Program-made: the position numbers and the translations under genes | NCBI GenBank assembly: GCA_030748335.1 | Contig: JASMMD010000007.1 | Coordinates: 1 to 46,082 of the forward strand | DNA length: 46,082 nucleotides | From: Candidatus Thalassarchaeum sp. | Lineage (GTDB): Archaea > Thermoplasmatota > Poseidoniia > Poseidoniales > Thalassarchaeaceae | Direction of reading: 5' to 3' | Part shown: positions 1 through 8,810 of the stretch, one piece after another | Layout: each line of letters begins with the position of its first letter | Position numbering within the stretch: the stretch's first letter is position 1 | The notes under the pieces: generated by a model | Database searches by the model: none | Seen by the model: only the letters and a program-made list of their open reading frames with translations | What the model was told of the DNA's origin: nothing

Positions 1-429
1 CTCATCGTAATACTGATGCTGGTTCCACTAGGTGTGATTTGTCTAGCATTCATGATTAGAAGGCGACCATATGGCATCAGCCTCGGAATAGCGTGTCTTG
101 GGCTTACAGGGTCAGCGTTCCTGTTAATCGGTGGTTGGGGCGTAATCGGATACTTCACGGATAGCAGCGAGTCAATCCTCTTTCCGGTGCTCCTAACGCT
201 TCTCGGAGTCTCAACGCTGAGGAAGATACCGACTATGAAGAACCCGTCATACATGGCTTGGTATGGGAGTCAATATGAGGAAGGGGTTGCCGCTGCAGTG
301 GCAGACCACGAGGTATTGGCCACTTGCCCCACCTGCCACAGCATCCTAGCCATAATTCCAGACGCTCTATCTTCGTCTGACAGGTGCCCGAACTGCAGAA
401 TGGCGCTGGTGCTCTCAGAAGATGAATGA
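1..429 (+). CDS. Membrane protein with C-terminal zinc ribbon (5' partial)
   Basis: I do not recognise the family. The reading frame is open to the left edge of the window. The residues before the first ATG at position 16 are hydrophobic and continue the first membrane helix, so the true start probably lies outside. At least two hydrophobic segments are visible (about residues 1-20 and 27-50 from the ATG), perhaps with a third around 55-65. They are followed by a soluble tail with a CPTC...CPNC pair, a rubredoxin-knuckle zinc ribbon. The stop codon abuts the end of the convergent thiolase gene with no spacer. The tail is probably cytoplasmic and may bind a partner or nucleic acid, but that is a guess. 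Confidence 0.6.
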   Translation, partial: LIVILMLVPLGVICLAFMIRRRPYGISLGIACLGLTGSAFLLIGGWGVIGYFTDSSESILFPVLLTLLGVSTLRKIPTMKNPSYMAWYGSQYEEGVAAAVADHEVLATCPTCHSILAIIPDALSSSDRCPNCRMALVLSEDE

Positions 430-1569
430 TTATCTCCTCTCGAGAGCTATGGCTATGCCCATACCTCCTCCGATGCACATTGTTGCCACCGCCCTCTTGC
501 TACCAGTGCGAGCGAGTAAGGAAGCAGCTTTGCCCGTTATTCTAGCACCGGAGGCCCCGAGAGGGTGTCCCATCGCTATTGCACCGCCGTCGATGTTGAC
601 CTTGTCTCTGTCTAGGCCCAGATCAGATATGACTGCGAGGCTCTGAGAGGAAAATGCCTCGTTTAATTCCACCACGTCTACTGAGTCTAGATTCCAGTCG
701 ACCCTGTCAAGCACCTTTCTAGTCGCCTCCACCGGGCCTATACCCATAATCCCGGGGGGACATCCGCTGACGGCCCCTCCGCAGATGGTGGCCATCGCAT
801 CAAGCCCCCTGTCAGCCGCGAACTTCTCGCTGCACACGATCATAGCAACGGCCCCGTCGGTTAGTGGTGAAGACGTTGCGGCTGTCACAGTGCCATTCTC
901 CGAGAACACTGGTTTCAGCGTAGCCATGCTCTCAAGTGTGGAGTCCGGTCTGATGCAACCATCGAAATCGATAGTCTCCTGTCCGTCGACTACTGGAATA
1001 ATCTCGTCCTCAAACGCACCTGCGTCCAGTGCTGCGCTGGCCTTGGAGTGGGAATCCAGTGCGAATGCTTCCTGGTCGGCGCGACTAACCCCCCAATCAT
1101 CGGCGATGTTTTCTGCGGTCTGCCCCATGGTGACATAGGCCTCCGGCCAGTCTAGTTCGAGACCTGGATGGGGCGACCAGTTGAATCCCCTGCGCTTTAC
1201 CCTGCTCATCGATTCGACTCCCGCACACAGGTAGCAATCGCCCCATCCCGACTCTATGTAGGCAGCTGCAGTTAGCACTGCATGCATAGAGGACCCACAT
1301 AGCCTGTTGATCGTCACACCCGGGACGTTGTCCGGGAATCCCGCTAGGAAGGATACCAGCCTACCTATGTTGTACCCCTGCTCTGCTTCGGGGTACCCAC
1401 AACCCATCAGCACATCATCGAAGTCCGATGTCTCGATGTCGTTCCTTGTAATCAGCCCCCTGATGACCTGGGCTGCTAGGTCATCAGGACGTATTCCTCT
1501 CAAGCTGCCCTTGTGTGCCCTGTGGAACGGTGAGCGGGCCCAATCTACGACAACCGCTTTCACATCCAT
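430..1569 (-). CDS. Thiolase (acetyl-CoA C-acyltransferase)
   Basis: Thiolases join two acetyl-CoA to acetoacetyl-CoA, or cleave 3-ketoacyl-CoA in beta-oxidation. The 379-residue length is normal for the family. The nucleophile lies in NRLCGSSMHAV (Cys91). The C-terminal half has VELNEAF, GGAIAMGHPLGASGAR (His335) and TMCIGGGMG (Cys365, the second catalytic cysteine). The two-cysteine arrangement is that of classical degradative or biosynthetic thiolases, unlike the SCP2-type archaeal thiolases that pair with HMG-CoA synthase and a DUF35 protein. No such partners are adjacent, so a fatty-acid or butyrate-type role is as likely as supplying mevalonate. The gene is divergent from kptA across 98 bases. 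Confidence 0.92.
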   Translation of the reverse strand: MDVKAVVVDWARSPFHRAHKGSLRGIRPDDLAAQVIRGLITRNDIETSDFDDVLMGCGYPEAEQGYNIGRLVSFLAGFPDNVPGVTINRLCGSSMHAVLTAAAYIESGWGDCYLCAGVESMSRVKRRGFNWSPHPGLELDWPEAYVTMGQTAENIADDWGVSRADQEAFALDSHSKASAALDAGAFEDEIIPVVDGQETIDFDGCIRPDSTLESMATLKPVFSENGTVTAATSSPLTDGAVAMIVCSEKFAADRGLDAMATICGGAVSGCPPGIMGIGPVEATRKVLDRVDWNLDSVDVVELNEAFSSQSLAVISDLGLDRDKVNIDGGAIAMGHPLGASGARITGKAASLLARTGSKRAVATMCIGGGMGIAIALERR

Positions 1570-1667
1570 ACGGCTAAGTGTTCACGGATAACCATTGACC
1601 ACATCAGACGCTTGGGAGAATAGACCGAGGGGTTCATGAAAGGTATTACACTCGAAGGTGTGATACG

Positions 1668-2357
1668 ATGATTCGAGAGTGTTCCAACCACGGTTACTAC
1701 GCAGATGACCACCTGTGCCCAGCATGCAATTCCGAGGGTAAATTCATTATGAGGACAGGTGAAAGGGACAGTCTGGGTAGACGATTAGCCTTGGTCCTCA
1801 GACACGCTCCTGAGAAGTTCGATCTTGAGATGGACATCAACGGTTGGATCGACGTCAAGGACATCATCAAGAAGTTCAAGGGGTCGGACGAGAGGAGGTA
1901 CCACTGGCTCAGGCCACATCACTTCCGAGCCATCTCAGAGACGGATAAGAAGGGTAGGTACGAGGTAAGGGGGAACATGATGAGGGCCACCTACGCCCAC
2001 ACCGTTGAAATCGAATTGGACCTGCCGACCGACAACATCCCGGATGCGCTATACTATCCCTGCTCGCCAGATGAGTGCGATAACCTGCTCGAACTGGGTT
2101 TGAGTCCCAGCGGTAGGTCTCACGTCCACTTGTCGGCGAACATCAGATCTGCTGCAGAAGCCGGGCATGTGCATCACACACTGCCTACGCTGCTCGAAGT
2201 AGATACGGCTAGGATGGTGGCTGCCGGAGATACAATTTGGCATGCAGGAGTAACCGTATATCTTGCAGACAATGTACCGGCGTCGTACATCTCAGTGGTC
2301 CCAAACGACCATCCGGAATACGAGTTGGCGAGGGTGCACTGGGACGAAGAGGAGTAA
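1668..2357 (+). CDS. kptA: RNA 2'-phosphotransferase KptA/Tpt1
   Basis: Tpt1/KptA enzymes move an internal RNA 2'-phosphate to NAD+, giving ADP-ribose 1'',2''-cyclic phosphate. The 229 residues begin with a small zinc knuckle (Cys5, His8, Cys17, Cys20), as in other archaeal KptA proteins. The core starts with LALVLRHAPEKF, carrying the Arg45-His46 pair of the family's R-H-R-R set. NGWIDVKDI, MMRATYAH (Arg106) and GRSHVHLS (Arg150) follow. The length and all four catalytic positions look intact. An AAGGTGTG tract lies 5-12 bases before the ATG. The gene ends flush against the small zinc-ribbon gene on the other strand. The biological RNA substrate in archaea is not evident from the sequence. 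Confidence 0.93.
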   Translation: MIRECSNHGYYADDHLCPACNSEGKFIMRTGERDSLGRRLALVLRHAPEKFDLEMDINGWIDVKDIIKKFKGSDERRYHWLRPHHFRAISETDKKGRYEVRGNMMRATYAHTVEIELDLPTDNIPDALYYPCSPDECDNLLELGLSPSGRSHVHLSANIRSAAEAGHVHHTLPTLLEVDTARMVAAGDTIWHAGVTVYLADNVPASYISVVPNDHPEYELARVHWDEEE

Positions 2358-2687
2358 TCAGCGGAATTCACCGCAGGCCGGACAGAAATCGAGGTCCCCG
2401 CTCATATCCGCCTCACAGCTCCTACACACTGACTCGTCATACTCGTCTTTACTGGTGACGCTCGCGTCCTCGACCACCCTGACTGGAGAGTCCCTTTCTA
2501 CGAACGGAGATGGGACTTCCTCTTCGGCTTCCCCCAGTAACATTCCGTATTGAATTGCTAGCTGTATGGCAGACTCAATCTGCTGAAGGGTTCTGTTCCT
2601 CTCTGCCGGGTCTTCTATCTGCTCTGCAATGGGTAGCCTTGCCTGCAGCCATCTCTGGAACTGTTCGATGCCCTCTTCATCTACCAC
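2358..2687 (-). CDS. Small zinc-ribbon protein of unknown function
   Basis: I do not recognise this 109-residue protein. Its first half is predicted helical and charged, with a pattern of Gln/Glu and hydrophobic residues that could form a short helical hairpin. A Pro/Val/Ser-rich linker follows. The C-terminus has CRSC...CPAC, a four-cysteine zinc ribbon ending three residues before the stop. The gene abuts kptA tail to tail and is divergent from isopentenyl phosphate kinase. The acidic helical domain joined to a ribbon recalls small regulatory or adaptor proteins. Nothing in the sequence fixes a function. Confidence 0.65.
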   Translation of the reverse strand: MVDEEGIEQFQRWLQARLPIAEQIEDPAERNRTLQQIESAIQLAIQYGMLLGEAEEEVPSPFVERDSPVRVVEDASVTSKDEYDESVCRSCEADMSGDLDFCPACGEFR

Positions 2688-2762
2688 GCGTCCCCCACGG
2701 GGTCGCTACCAATAAACTACGGTAGAGGCTAAGTCATGCACCCCGTGGCAATATCGAGCAGG

Positions 2763-3554
2763 ATGTCCAGAGTCGTATTGAAGTTAGGCGGTGGACTAAT
2801 CACCGACAAGTCTCGATACCGACATGTCAGAACGGACAGAATTGATGCCGTGTCGAGTGTGGTCCGAGAATTGAGGGACTCTGGTCAGTCAGTGGTTTTG
2901 GTCCACGGTGCTGGTTCTTTCGGACACCTCGAGGCCCGGAAGTGGGGGCTGGCGGACGGTATAGACGACGAGTCGCATGAATCCCAGATTCGAGCCATAT
3001 CGAGGGTTCGCGCAGACATGGATGACCTGAACAGGGCTGTTATCGAATCGCTGAGTCGTGCCGGGGTCGATTGTGAAACATTGCCACCGAGGGACTGGGC
3101 CATCGGCGTGGGTACGGAATTTGAAGGCGATCTAGGTGGATTCGTTCGAGATCCTGACGAGCCAATCCCGGTCACCTTCGGGGATGTAGTGGACACATCT
3201 GACGGCTCCAAATTCGGGATACTTTCGGGAGATCACATCATGGTTCGACTGGGGTGCGAGATGCCCGATGTCACTGCATGTGCTTTCTTGTTGGGAGATG
3301 TTGATGGCCTGATGGACAAACCCCCTGGAGAGTTAGATTCCACACTATTACGAACGTGGAGTTCCGAACAGGGTTTCTCGGGATCTCATGACTTAGACCA
3401 TGATGTCACCGGCGGGATTCTATTGAAGGCAGGCTGTGCCTCAGAGATTGCCAGATGTGTCGAGCAGGTGTGGCTCCTCAACGGAGCTGTACCGAGGAGG
3501 GTCCTAGGTGTGGTGTCCCACAGTGACGTCGTCGGCACTAGGATACTGCACTGA
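2763..3554 (+). CDS. Isopentenyl phosphate kinase
   Basis: IPK phosphorylates isopentenyl phosphate to isopentenyl diphosphate, the ATP-dependent step of the archaeal mevalonate route. It is an amino-acid-kinase fold protein. From the start chosen here the N-terminus reads MSRVVLKLGGGLIT, the family's nucleotide-binding opening. VHGAGSFGH follows, with the catalytic His at residue 55. GILSGDHI and LLGDVDGL then form the conserved second half, and DVTGGI lies near the end. A possible start at 2736 would add nine residues. I prefer 2763 because the TATA-like AATAAACTA (2711-2719) would start transcription near 2740. The next gene downstream (IPP isomerase/GGPP synthase) uses the product. Confidence 0.93.
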   Translation: MSRVVLKLGGGLITDKSRYRHVRTDRIDAVSSVVRELRDSGQSVVLVHGAGSFGHLEARKWGLADGIDDESHESQIRAISRVRADMDDLNRAVIESLSRAGVDCETLPPRDWAIGVGTEFEGDLGGFVRDPDEPIPVTFGDVVDTSDGSKFGILSGDHIMVRLGCEMPDVTACAFLLGDVDGLMDKPPGELDSTLLRTWSSEQGFSGSHDLDHDVTGGILLKAGCASEIARCVEQVWLLNGAVPRRVLGVVSHSDVVGTRILH

Positions 3555-3590
3555 CTGGTTACCGCGTCTGTGCACGAGCGTTGCATTCCG

Positions 3591-3599
3591 ATTATATGC
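3591..3599 (+). promoter_or_regulatory. TATA box for idi-GGPPS gene
   Basis: ATTATATGC is centred 28 bases before the ATG at 3623, the spacing expected for a leaderless archaeal transcript. It favours 3623 over the in-frame TTG (3581) and ATG (3596), which lie at or upstream of this box. Confidence 0.5.
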
Positions 3600-3622
3600 G
3601 AGCGTATTCTCGGCCGATACAC

Positions 3623-5308
3623 ATGGCTGCGCAGGTAAAACCCGACGTCCTAGATGGCCATGACAGGTCGCAATCGGATTTCATGTCTGAGAATTGCATC
3701 CTAGTCAATGCCGATGACCATGCCATTGGCTCTGCGAGTAAGATGGAATGCCACAGTGGTGAGGGATTAAGGCATAGGGCATTCAGTGTCCTACTCTTTG
3801 ATACAAATGATAGGCTGCTATTGCAGAGAAGGTCGCTTGATAAGATCACATTTCCTGGAGTTTGGGCCAATTCATGTTGCAGTCACCCCCTGGATATTGA
3901 AGGAGAGAATGGAGATGCAGTTGCTGGTGTGATATCCGCGGCGAAGAGAAAATTGGATCAGGAACTCGGAATACCTCTTAGCGTAACATCAGAGTGGGAT
4001 TTCATACACATCGGTTCATTTCAGTATAGGTGTAGGTGGGATGAAAATTGGGTAGAACACGAAATTGACCATGTGTTGGTAGTCAAGGCTGACGTGGAAG
4101 TCGCTCCGAATCCAAACGAAATTTCCGATGTTAAATGGGTAGGGTTGGAGTTGCTAGATCAAATCATGGATGGGCAAGTATCAGATGATATGGTCATAGC
4201 GCCTTGGTTCAGAGCGATCCATAATCTCTACATTATGGAAAATTTTGATGAAACATTGGAATGCTCAGACAAAATAGCAAAAAACTGCTCGGTGGGGGAA
4301 CTTCGAATGGAACTAAACACTCCAGGTCAGTCACTTTTGGACGCGCTGAGCAGCCATCGTGATATTGTCGAGGAGGTCATCATGAGCAGCCTAGGCAAAA
4401 TGGAGCAAGAGAGGTTGCACGGTGCTATGACTCATCTTTTCGCAGGAGGAGGGAAGAGGCTCAGAGCGATACTGCCTCGCTTAGTCGGTGATGCTGTAGG
4501 TGAGGGGCATGATGGGCACTACACCCTTGGTGCCTGTATTGAGATAATCCACAACTTCACACTAGTTCACGACGATATCATGGACCAGGACCCCATTCGT
4601 AGAGGATTGGAAGCGGTCCACGTAGCATATGACGATGCGACTGCGATAAACGCTGGCGATGCTATGCTGGCCGTTGGTTTTGAGATCTTGGCAGAGACCC
4701 CGCACATCGAGCACGAGAGTCTAGCATTCCTAGTCAAGTCGATTGGAGAGATGGTGCGGAGAGTGGCCGAGGGCCAGATGGTTGACATTGAGTTTGAGAA
4801 TCGGGATGAAGTGAGTGAAGAGGATTACATCGCGATGATTGCGGGCAAGACTTCAGCTATGTTTGAGACCTGTGCTATGACCGGGGCCAAGCTAGCAGGC
4901 GCAGATGACTCGGTAGTCGAGAACATGGCCAATTGGGGGATGAATCTCGGTTTATGTTTCCAGATGATGGATGATCTAATCGACATTACTGGAGACACTG
5001 AGACACTTGGTAAGCCGGCTGGCTCGGACATCGTTCAGGGCAAGAGGACCCTGATAGCTATCCACGCGACGAGCAACGATCTAGAGTTGCCGATGTTTTC
5101 CAAGGTATTCGGATCGGGAGATTGTAGTGAGGAGGAACTTTCCATGGCTGTTGAGGAGTTGCGATCGAGCGGTTCAATCGATTACGCTAAACAGAGGGCT
5201 ATGCATCACCACTCCATAGCTCATGCTTGCCTAGACAAGTTGGGAGAAGGACCAGCAGTAGACGTTCTAAGGGAGTTGACGGACTTCCAGTTGATTCGTA
5301 TCAACTAA
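3623..5308 (+). CDS. Fused type I IPP isomerase / geranylgeranyl diphosphate synthase
   Basis: One 561-residue frame carries two enzymes. Residues about 20-215 are a type I (Nudix-fold) isopentenyl diphosphate isomerase. It has HRAFSVLLFD, QRRSLDKITFPGVWANSCCSHP (catalytic Cys86) and WVEHEIDHVL with the active-site glutamates. Residues about 235-561 are a trans-prenyl synthase. It has GGGKRLRA (275-282), a first Asp-rich motif DDIMD (317-321), a second DDLID (450-454) and GKPAGSDIVQGKRT. Phe sits five residues before the first Asp motif, as in archaeal C20 synthases. The fusion would convert IPP to DMAPP and then to GGPP for ether lipids. The isomerase half and linker are visibly AT-richer than the synthase half. 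IPK lies just upstream on the same strand. Confidence 0.93.
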   Translation: MAAQVKPDVLDGHDRSQSDFMSENCILVNADDHAIGSASKMECHSGEGLRHRAFSVLLFDTNDRLLLQRRSLDKITFPGVWANSCCSHPLDIEGENGDAVAGVISAAKRKLDQELGIPLSVTSEWDFIHIGSFQYRCRWDENWVEHEIDHVLVVKADVEVAPNPNEISDVKWVGLELLDQIMDGQVSDDMVIAPWFRAIHNLYIMENFDETLECSDKIAKNCSVGELRMELNTPGQSLLDALSSHRDIVEEVIMSSLGKMEQERLHGAMTHLFAGGGKRLRAILPRLVGDAVGEGHDGHYTLGACIEIIHNFTLVHDDIMDQDPIRRGLEAVHVAYDDATAINAGDAMLAVGFEILAETPHIEHESLAFLVKSIGEMVRRVAEGQMVDIEFENRDEVSEEDYIAMIAGKTSAMFETCAMTGAKLAGADDSVVENMANWGMNLGLCFQMMDDLIDITGDTETLGKPAGSDIVQGKRTLIAIHATSNDLELPMFSKVFGSGDCSEEELSMAVEELRSSGSIDYAKQRAMHHHSIAHACLDKLGEGPAVDVLRELTDFQLIRIN

Positions 5309-7516
5309 TCAATCAGTGTAGTGGGCCTCGCCAGGTATCTCCTGCTTCAAGCCCTTGCGCTCCCTAATCTCTGCCGTGACTTTTCCGAACAGGCTAGGGG
5401 GAAGGTGGATGTAACCAGCATTCTCCGTGTTCCAAACGGCTCGACCTTGTGTAGCGGCCCTGATATCGTTCGAGAATCCAAATGATTCGGCTACGGGCAT
5501 AGTGCCAATTACACTGGCTGTGTTTCCATCGACTGGCATGTCCTCGATGACTCCCCTTCTCGTCGTTACTTCCCTTGTTACGCCGCCAATCACGTCATTG
5601 GGCGCGTCTATCCGAATCTTCTGTATCGGTTCAAATATTACTGACTTGGATCGCAACAGCGCTCCCTTGATGGCATTGCGAACAGCTGGTATCGTCTGCG
5701 CGGGGCCCCTGTGAATCGCGTCTTCGTGTAACTTCGCATCCACCAGACGGACCATGACTCCCATCAGCGGCTCTTCGGCCACCGGACCCTTCTTGCAGAC
5801 GTCGTTGAAGCCCTCAATTATCAATTCACGAGTCTCGTGCAGATTTTGTATTCCTTTCGTGTCGTTCACCATGACGTTGGTTCCGTTGATAGCATAGATT
5901 TTCCTCATCAGATCCTTATCCATGCCGAACTCAGAGAACCTATCTCCGATCTCCTTGGCGTCTTTGAGCCTGACTGGACCGTCTCCGAATGTACCTTCAC
6001 GAAGCGCGTTGGTCACGTCATCTGGCAACGGCTCAGTCTCAATATAGAATCTGTTGTGTCGATTGGGTGACTTGCCCTCAAATGGGCGCCCATTGTTATC
6101 AGAAGAGATTGATTCCCGATAGACTACGATGGGCTCGCTTACTGTGACCTTGATGCCCTGCTCTTCCTCCAGCCTGTAAACTGTAATCTCCAAGTGTAAT
6201 TCGCCCATACCAGCCAGTAGAGCCTCGCCCGTCTCCTGGTTCGTAAAGACCTGTAACGAGGCGTCCGCCTTACCTAGAGTTCTCAGAGCATCGATGAACT
6301 TCGGTAGGTCCTTCATCGACTTGGGCTCAACTGCCACTGTCACAACAGGTTCGGAGTAGTGACGTATCGCTTCGAACGGTGTTGAGTCCTCATCGCGAGT
6401 GATCGTGACACCAGCAGCTGCACTGCGCACTCCCGTGAGTGCCACAATGTTGCCCGAGGATACCTCAGGCACCTGTATGCGGTCACTGCCGACCATCATA
6501 CTCACCTGCTGTACCCTCTCCGGTTTGGCAGCACCTAATGCCCATACCGACTCCCCGTGCTTGATCGTGCCAGAGTATATCCTGCCGACAGCCACCTCGC
6601 CCGCATGTGGGTCCATCCATATCTTGGTAATCATCAGTGAAAGTGGTCCGTTGGCGTCGCAACCTAACATAGAGGTGCCAGTTTCAGACTCGAGATCCCC
6701 CTGCCAGATGTTGGGTATTCTGTACTTCTGAGCGACCATGGGCGAAGGAAGCTCTTCCACTGCCATATCAAGGAGAACCTCATGAACTGGCGCCTTCTTT
6801 GCGAGCTCCTTCTGTTGTTCATTGTGACAGTACTCGAAGATTTGAGTGAAGTTGACTCCTGACTTCTGCATGTAGGGTACTGTAATTCCCCAATTATGGT
6901 ACGCAGACCCGAATGCAACAGTTCCATCCGTGACACTGACTTGCCAGTCTTTGCGATGCTCCTCTGGAGCGAATTGCCGAATCAGAGTATTGACTCTGGT
7001 GATCTGCTGTTCGAATCTGCCCATCATGTCTTCTGGAGTGACTTGCAACTCGTTGATTAGTCGGTCGACCTTGTTGATGAACAGTACAGGCTTCACCTTC
7101 TCCTTGAGTGCCTGCCTAACTACTGTTTCAGTCTGAGGCATGGCCCCTTCGACAGCACAAGTCAGAATGATACATCCATCTACAGCGCGCATCGCTCTTG
7201 TGACGTCTCCGCCGAAGTCAACGTGACCGGGTGTGTCAATGAGGTTGATTAGATAATCATCACCACCTACACTGTGCACCATTGAGGCGCTCGCAGCGTT
7301 GATTGTGATGCCTCTGGCGCTCTCCTGGTCGTCGAAGTCGAGGACTCGAGACTTACCGGCTAGGTCCTCCGACATCATTCCCGCGCCGGCAATCAGATTG
7401 TCCGAGAGTGTGGTCTTCCCGTGGTCTATATGAGCTGCAATTGCGAGGTTGCGTATCCTATCCCGGTCATGCATGACCTCGGTTGCGCGATTGATGTTGT
7501 CTTCCTTACGACCCAT
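5309..7516 (-). CDS. fusA: Translation elongation factor 2 (aEF-2)
   Basis: EF-2 is the GTPase that translocates the ribosome. The 735 residues match the family. G1 is AHIDHGKTTL (from residue 28), followed by RGITI, DTPGHVDF and NKVDR. Domain IV contains DAIHRGPAQ, whose His602 is the site of diphthamide. An upstream in-frame ATG at 7657 would overlap rps7. I prefer 7516 because a TATA-like CTTTATGAA (7554-7562, minus strand) lies between them and GAGGT sits six bases before this ATG. The gene is third in an rps12-rps7-EF-2 run but has its own promoter. EF-1 alpha and S10, often next in archaea, are absent here. Dph6, encoded at 16.9-17.7 kb, would complete the diphthamide. Confidence 0.97.
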   Translation of the reverse strand: MGRKEDNINRATEVMHDRDRIRNLAIAAHIDHGKTTLSDNLIAGAGMMSEDLAGKSRVLDFDDQESARGITINAASASMVHSVGGDDYLINLIDTPGHVDFGGDVTRAMRAVDGCIILTCAVEGAMPQTETVVRQALKEKVKPVLFINKVDRLINELQVTPEDMMGRFEQQITRVNTLIRQFAPEEHRKDWQVSVTDGTVAFGSAYHNWGITVPYMQKSGVNFTQIFEYCHNEQQKELAKKAPVHEVLLDMAVEELPSPMVAQKYRIPNIWQGDLESETGTSMLGCDANGPLSLMITKIWMDPHAGEVAVGRIYSGTIKHGESVWALGAAKPERVQQVSMMVGSDRIQVPEVSSGNIVALTGVRSAAAGVTITRDEDSTPFEAIRHYSEPVVTVAVEPKSMKDLPKFIDALRTLGKADASLQVFTNQETGEALLAGMGELHLEITVYRLEEEQGIKVTVSEPIVVYRESISSDNNGRPFEGKSPNRHNRFYIETEPLPDDVTNALREGTFGDGPVRLKDAKEIGDRFSEFGMDKDLMRKIYAINGTNVMVNDTKGIQNLHETRELIIEGFNDVCKKGPVAEEPLMGVMVRLVDAKLHEDAIHRGPAQTIPAVRNAIKGALLRSKSVIFEPIQKIRIDAPNDVIGGVTREVTTRRGVIEDMPVDGNTASVIGTMPVAESFGFSNDIRAATQGRAVWNTENAGYIHLPPSLFGKVTAEIRERKGLKQEIPGEAHYTD

Positions 7517-7553
7517 GACTAGACCTCTGGATGGTGCGGCGACCTGACAACGG

Positions 7554-7562
7554 TTCATAAAG
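7554..7562 (-). promoter_or_regulatory. TATA box for EF-2
   Basis: CTTTATGAA on the minus strand is centred 42 bases before the EF-2 ATG at 7516. It predicts a leader of about 15 bases containing a GAGGT ribosome-binding site, and it excludes the longer frame start at 7657. Confidence 0.45.
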
Positions 7563-7619
7563 CCGATTGCAGAGCCGACTCGGTGGACTCTCAGTAGCCC
7601 TGTTTGTAGGAGTTCGGAA

Positions 7620-8228
7620 TCATCGCGCGGATGCAGCGATCCTCTCGATCTCCTCACGCTTGCCGACCGAGTATGAGGCTACGTCACCATCGGCCGCCTT
7701 GGAGAGTTCCGACACTATGCCCTCGGTCAAGGTACGTCGACTCTTGGCAGTAGCGGAAGCGGCGCCGATTGCTATGTTGCGCAAGGCTACGTCCAACCTA
7801 CGACTGGGCGAAGAATCTACTGCCTTCGGTTGACTGACAGCGCCCACCTTGATGCGAGTAATCTCCTCGCAAGGAGCAGCTTCGACTATTGCATCTATGA
7901 ACTTCTGTAGAGGGTTTTCTCCACTGGTTGATGCTATCCTGTCCAAGGCCTCTTCGTAAGCCTTGGCGCAGTGCTGTTTCTTCCCAGAGAACTTACCAGT
8001 TCGCATTAGATTGTTAATGAAGCGCTCGATAACAGAGAGCTTTGATTTTCCGAACCATGCGTTGGCATGCCTACCTCCCGAATGAGGAGTTCCTATCGTT
8101 GTGAGGTTGATGTAGGGGGCCAAGCCGGGATCGTCGCAGATAACTTCTGAGGCGTCCCACTTACCGAACACCATAGTCCCAATGCCAGCAATCGGTGCCT
8201 CTTGCTCTGCTTGTGCTTCCTCGGACAT
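7620..8228 (-). CDS. rps7: 30S ribosomal protein S7
   Basis: S7 nucleates assembly of the 30S head and contacts tRNA in the E site. The 202 residues match the archaeal form, with an acidic N-terminal extension. Recognisable stretches are IERFINNLMRTGKFSGKK, FIDAIVEAAPCEEITRIKVG, RRLDVALRNIAIGA and the C-terminal SYSVGKREEIERIA. The start ATG lies nine bases after the stop of rps12, so the two are cotranscribed. EF-2 follows after about 100 bases. The order S12-S7-EF-2 is the conserved archaeal version of the bacterial str operon. Confidence 0.97.
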   Translation of the reverse strand: MSEEAQAEQEAPIAGIGTMVFGKWDASEVICDDPGLAPYINLTTIGTPHSGGRHANAWFGKSKLSVIERFINNLMRTGKFSGKKQHCAKAYEEALDRIASTSGENPLQKFIDAIVEAAPCEEITRIKVGAVSQPKAVDSSPSRRLDVALRNIAIGAASATAKSRRTLTEGIVSELSKAADGDVASYSVGKREEIERIAASAR

Positions 8229-8236
8229 TCGAATAC

Positions 8237-8677
8237 CTACCTTATTGGCTTCTCCTTGCGACCACGGACCATCTCATCCAGAGACACACCATTGACTTTG
8301 ATTACTTTGAATCGAACTCCAGGCAGGTCTCCATACGAGCGTCCCATACTCCCACCTATTCCCTCAACGAGAACTTCATCATGCTCATCGATGAAGGATA
8401 TGGCGCCGTCACCGGGAGCGAAGGCGGTCAACTTGTTACCAGTTCTGATTAAACTAATCTTGACTGCCTTACGTATTCCAGAATTTGGCTGCTTGGCCTC
8501 GAAGCCAACCTTCTCTATTACGATCCCTTTGGCTTGAGTACTTCCACGCAGTGGATCGTGCTTGAGGACGCCCCCTCCTATACGCTTGAACTGGCGATCC
8601 CTGTACTTCCGCTCCTTCCAGCGGTACTTCTTGCGATCACTCTTCATCTTTGGTCCAGAGAATAATCCACGACCCAA
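8237..8677 (-). CDS. rps12: 30S ribosomal protein S12
   Basis: S12 lies at the decoding centre and controls accuracy. The 146 residues have the archaeal/eukaryotic pattern: a GRGLF...[13 protein letters not shown] opening, [12 protein letters not shown] for the decoding loop, and [15 protein letters not shown] near the end. The start is TTG at 8675-8677, supported by a GAGGTG ribosome-binding site five bases upstream. The first ATG, ten codons further in, would remove the conserved opening. A TATA-like TCTTATACC (8717-8725) is centred about 44 bases upstream. This is the first gene of the rps12-rps7-EF-2 run and is divergent from the UbiD-family gene. Confidence 0.97.
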   Translation of the reverse strand: MGRGLFSGPKMKSDRKKYRWKERKYRDRQFKRIGGGVLKHDPLRGSTQAKGIVIEKVGFEAKQPNSGIRKAVKISLIRTGNKLTAFAPGDGAISFIDEHDEVLVEGIGGSMGRSYGDLPGVRFKVIKVNGVSLDEMVRGRKEKPIR

Positions 8678-8716
8678 GTGCGCACCTCAGAAATGACGCC
8701 CCGCCGACCCGCCGAT

Positions 8717-8725
8717 GGTATAAGA
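8717..8725 (-). promoter_or_regulatory. TATA box for rps12 operon
   Basis: TCTTATACC on the minus strand is centred 44 bases before the TTG start of rps12. A transcript would begin near 8693 and include the GAGGTG ribosome-binding site. Confidence 0.5.
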
Positions 8726-8780
8726 GCGTGACGGGCTCACCGTAGGTGAGTGCCCTCCAGAGTGCGTAGTCGTTGCTAAC

Positions 8781-8789
8781 ATTCAAACC
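8781..8789 (+). promoter_or_regulatory. Promoter element of UbiD-family gene
   Basis: ATTCAAACC is centred 26 bases before the ATG at 8811. The same TTCAAACC octamer occurs 26 bases before the SRP54 start (35791-35800), which supports a TATA-box role for a leaderless transcript. Confidence 0.4.
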
Positions 8790-8810
8790 GACTAGTCCCA
8801 GCCACGAACC

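Noticed and set aside
7517-7619. Possible tRNA in the gap between rps7 and EF-2
   Set aside because: No cloverleaf or GGTTCAAATC-type T arm could be found. The gap is explained by the EF-2 promoter.
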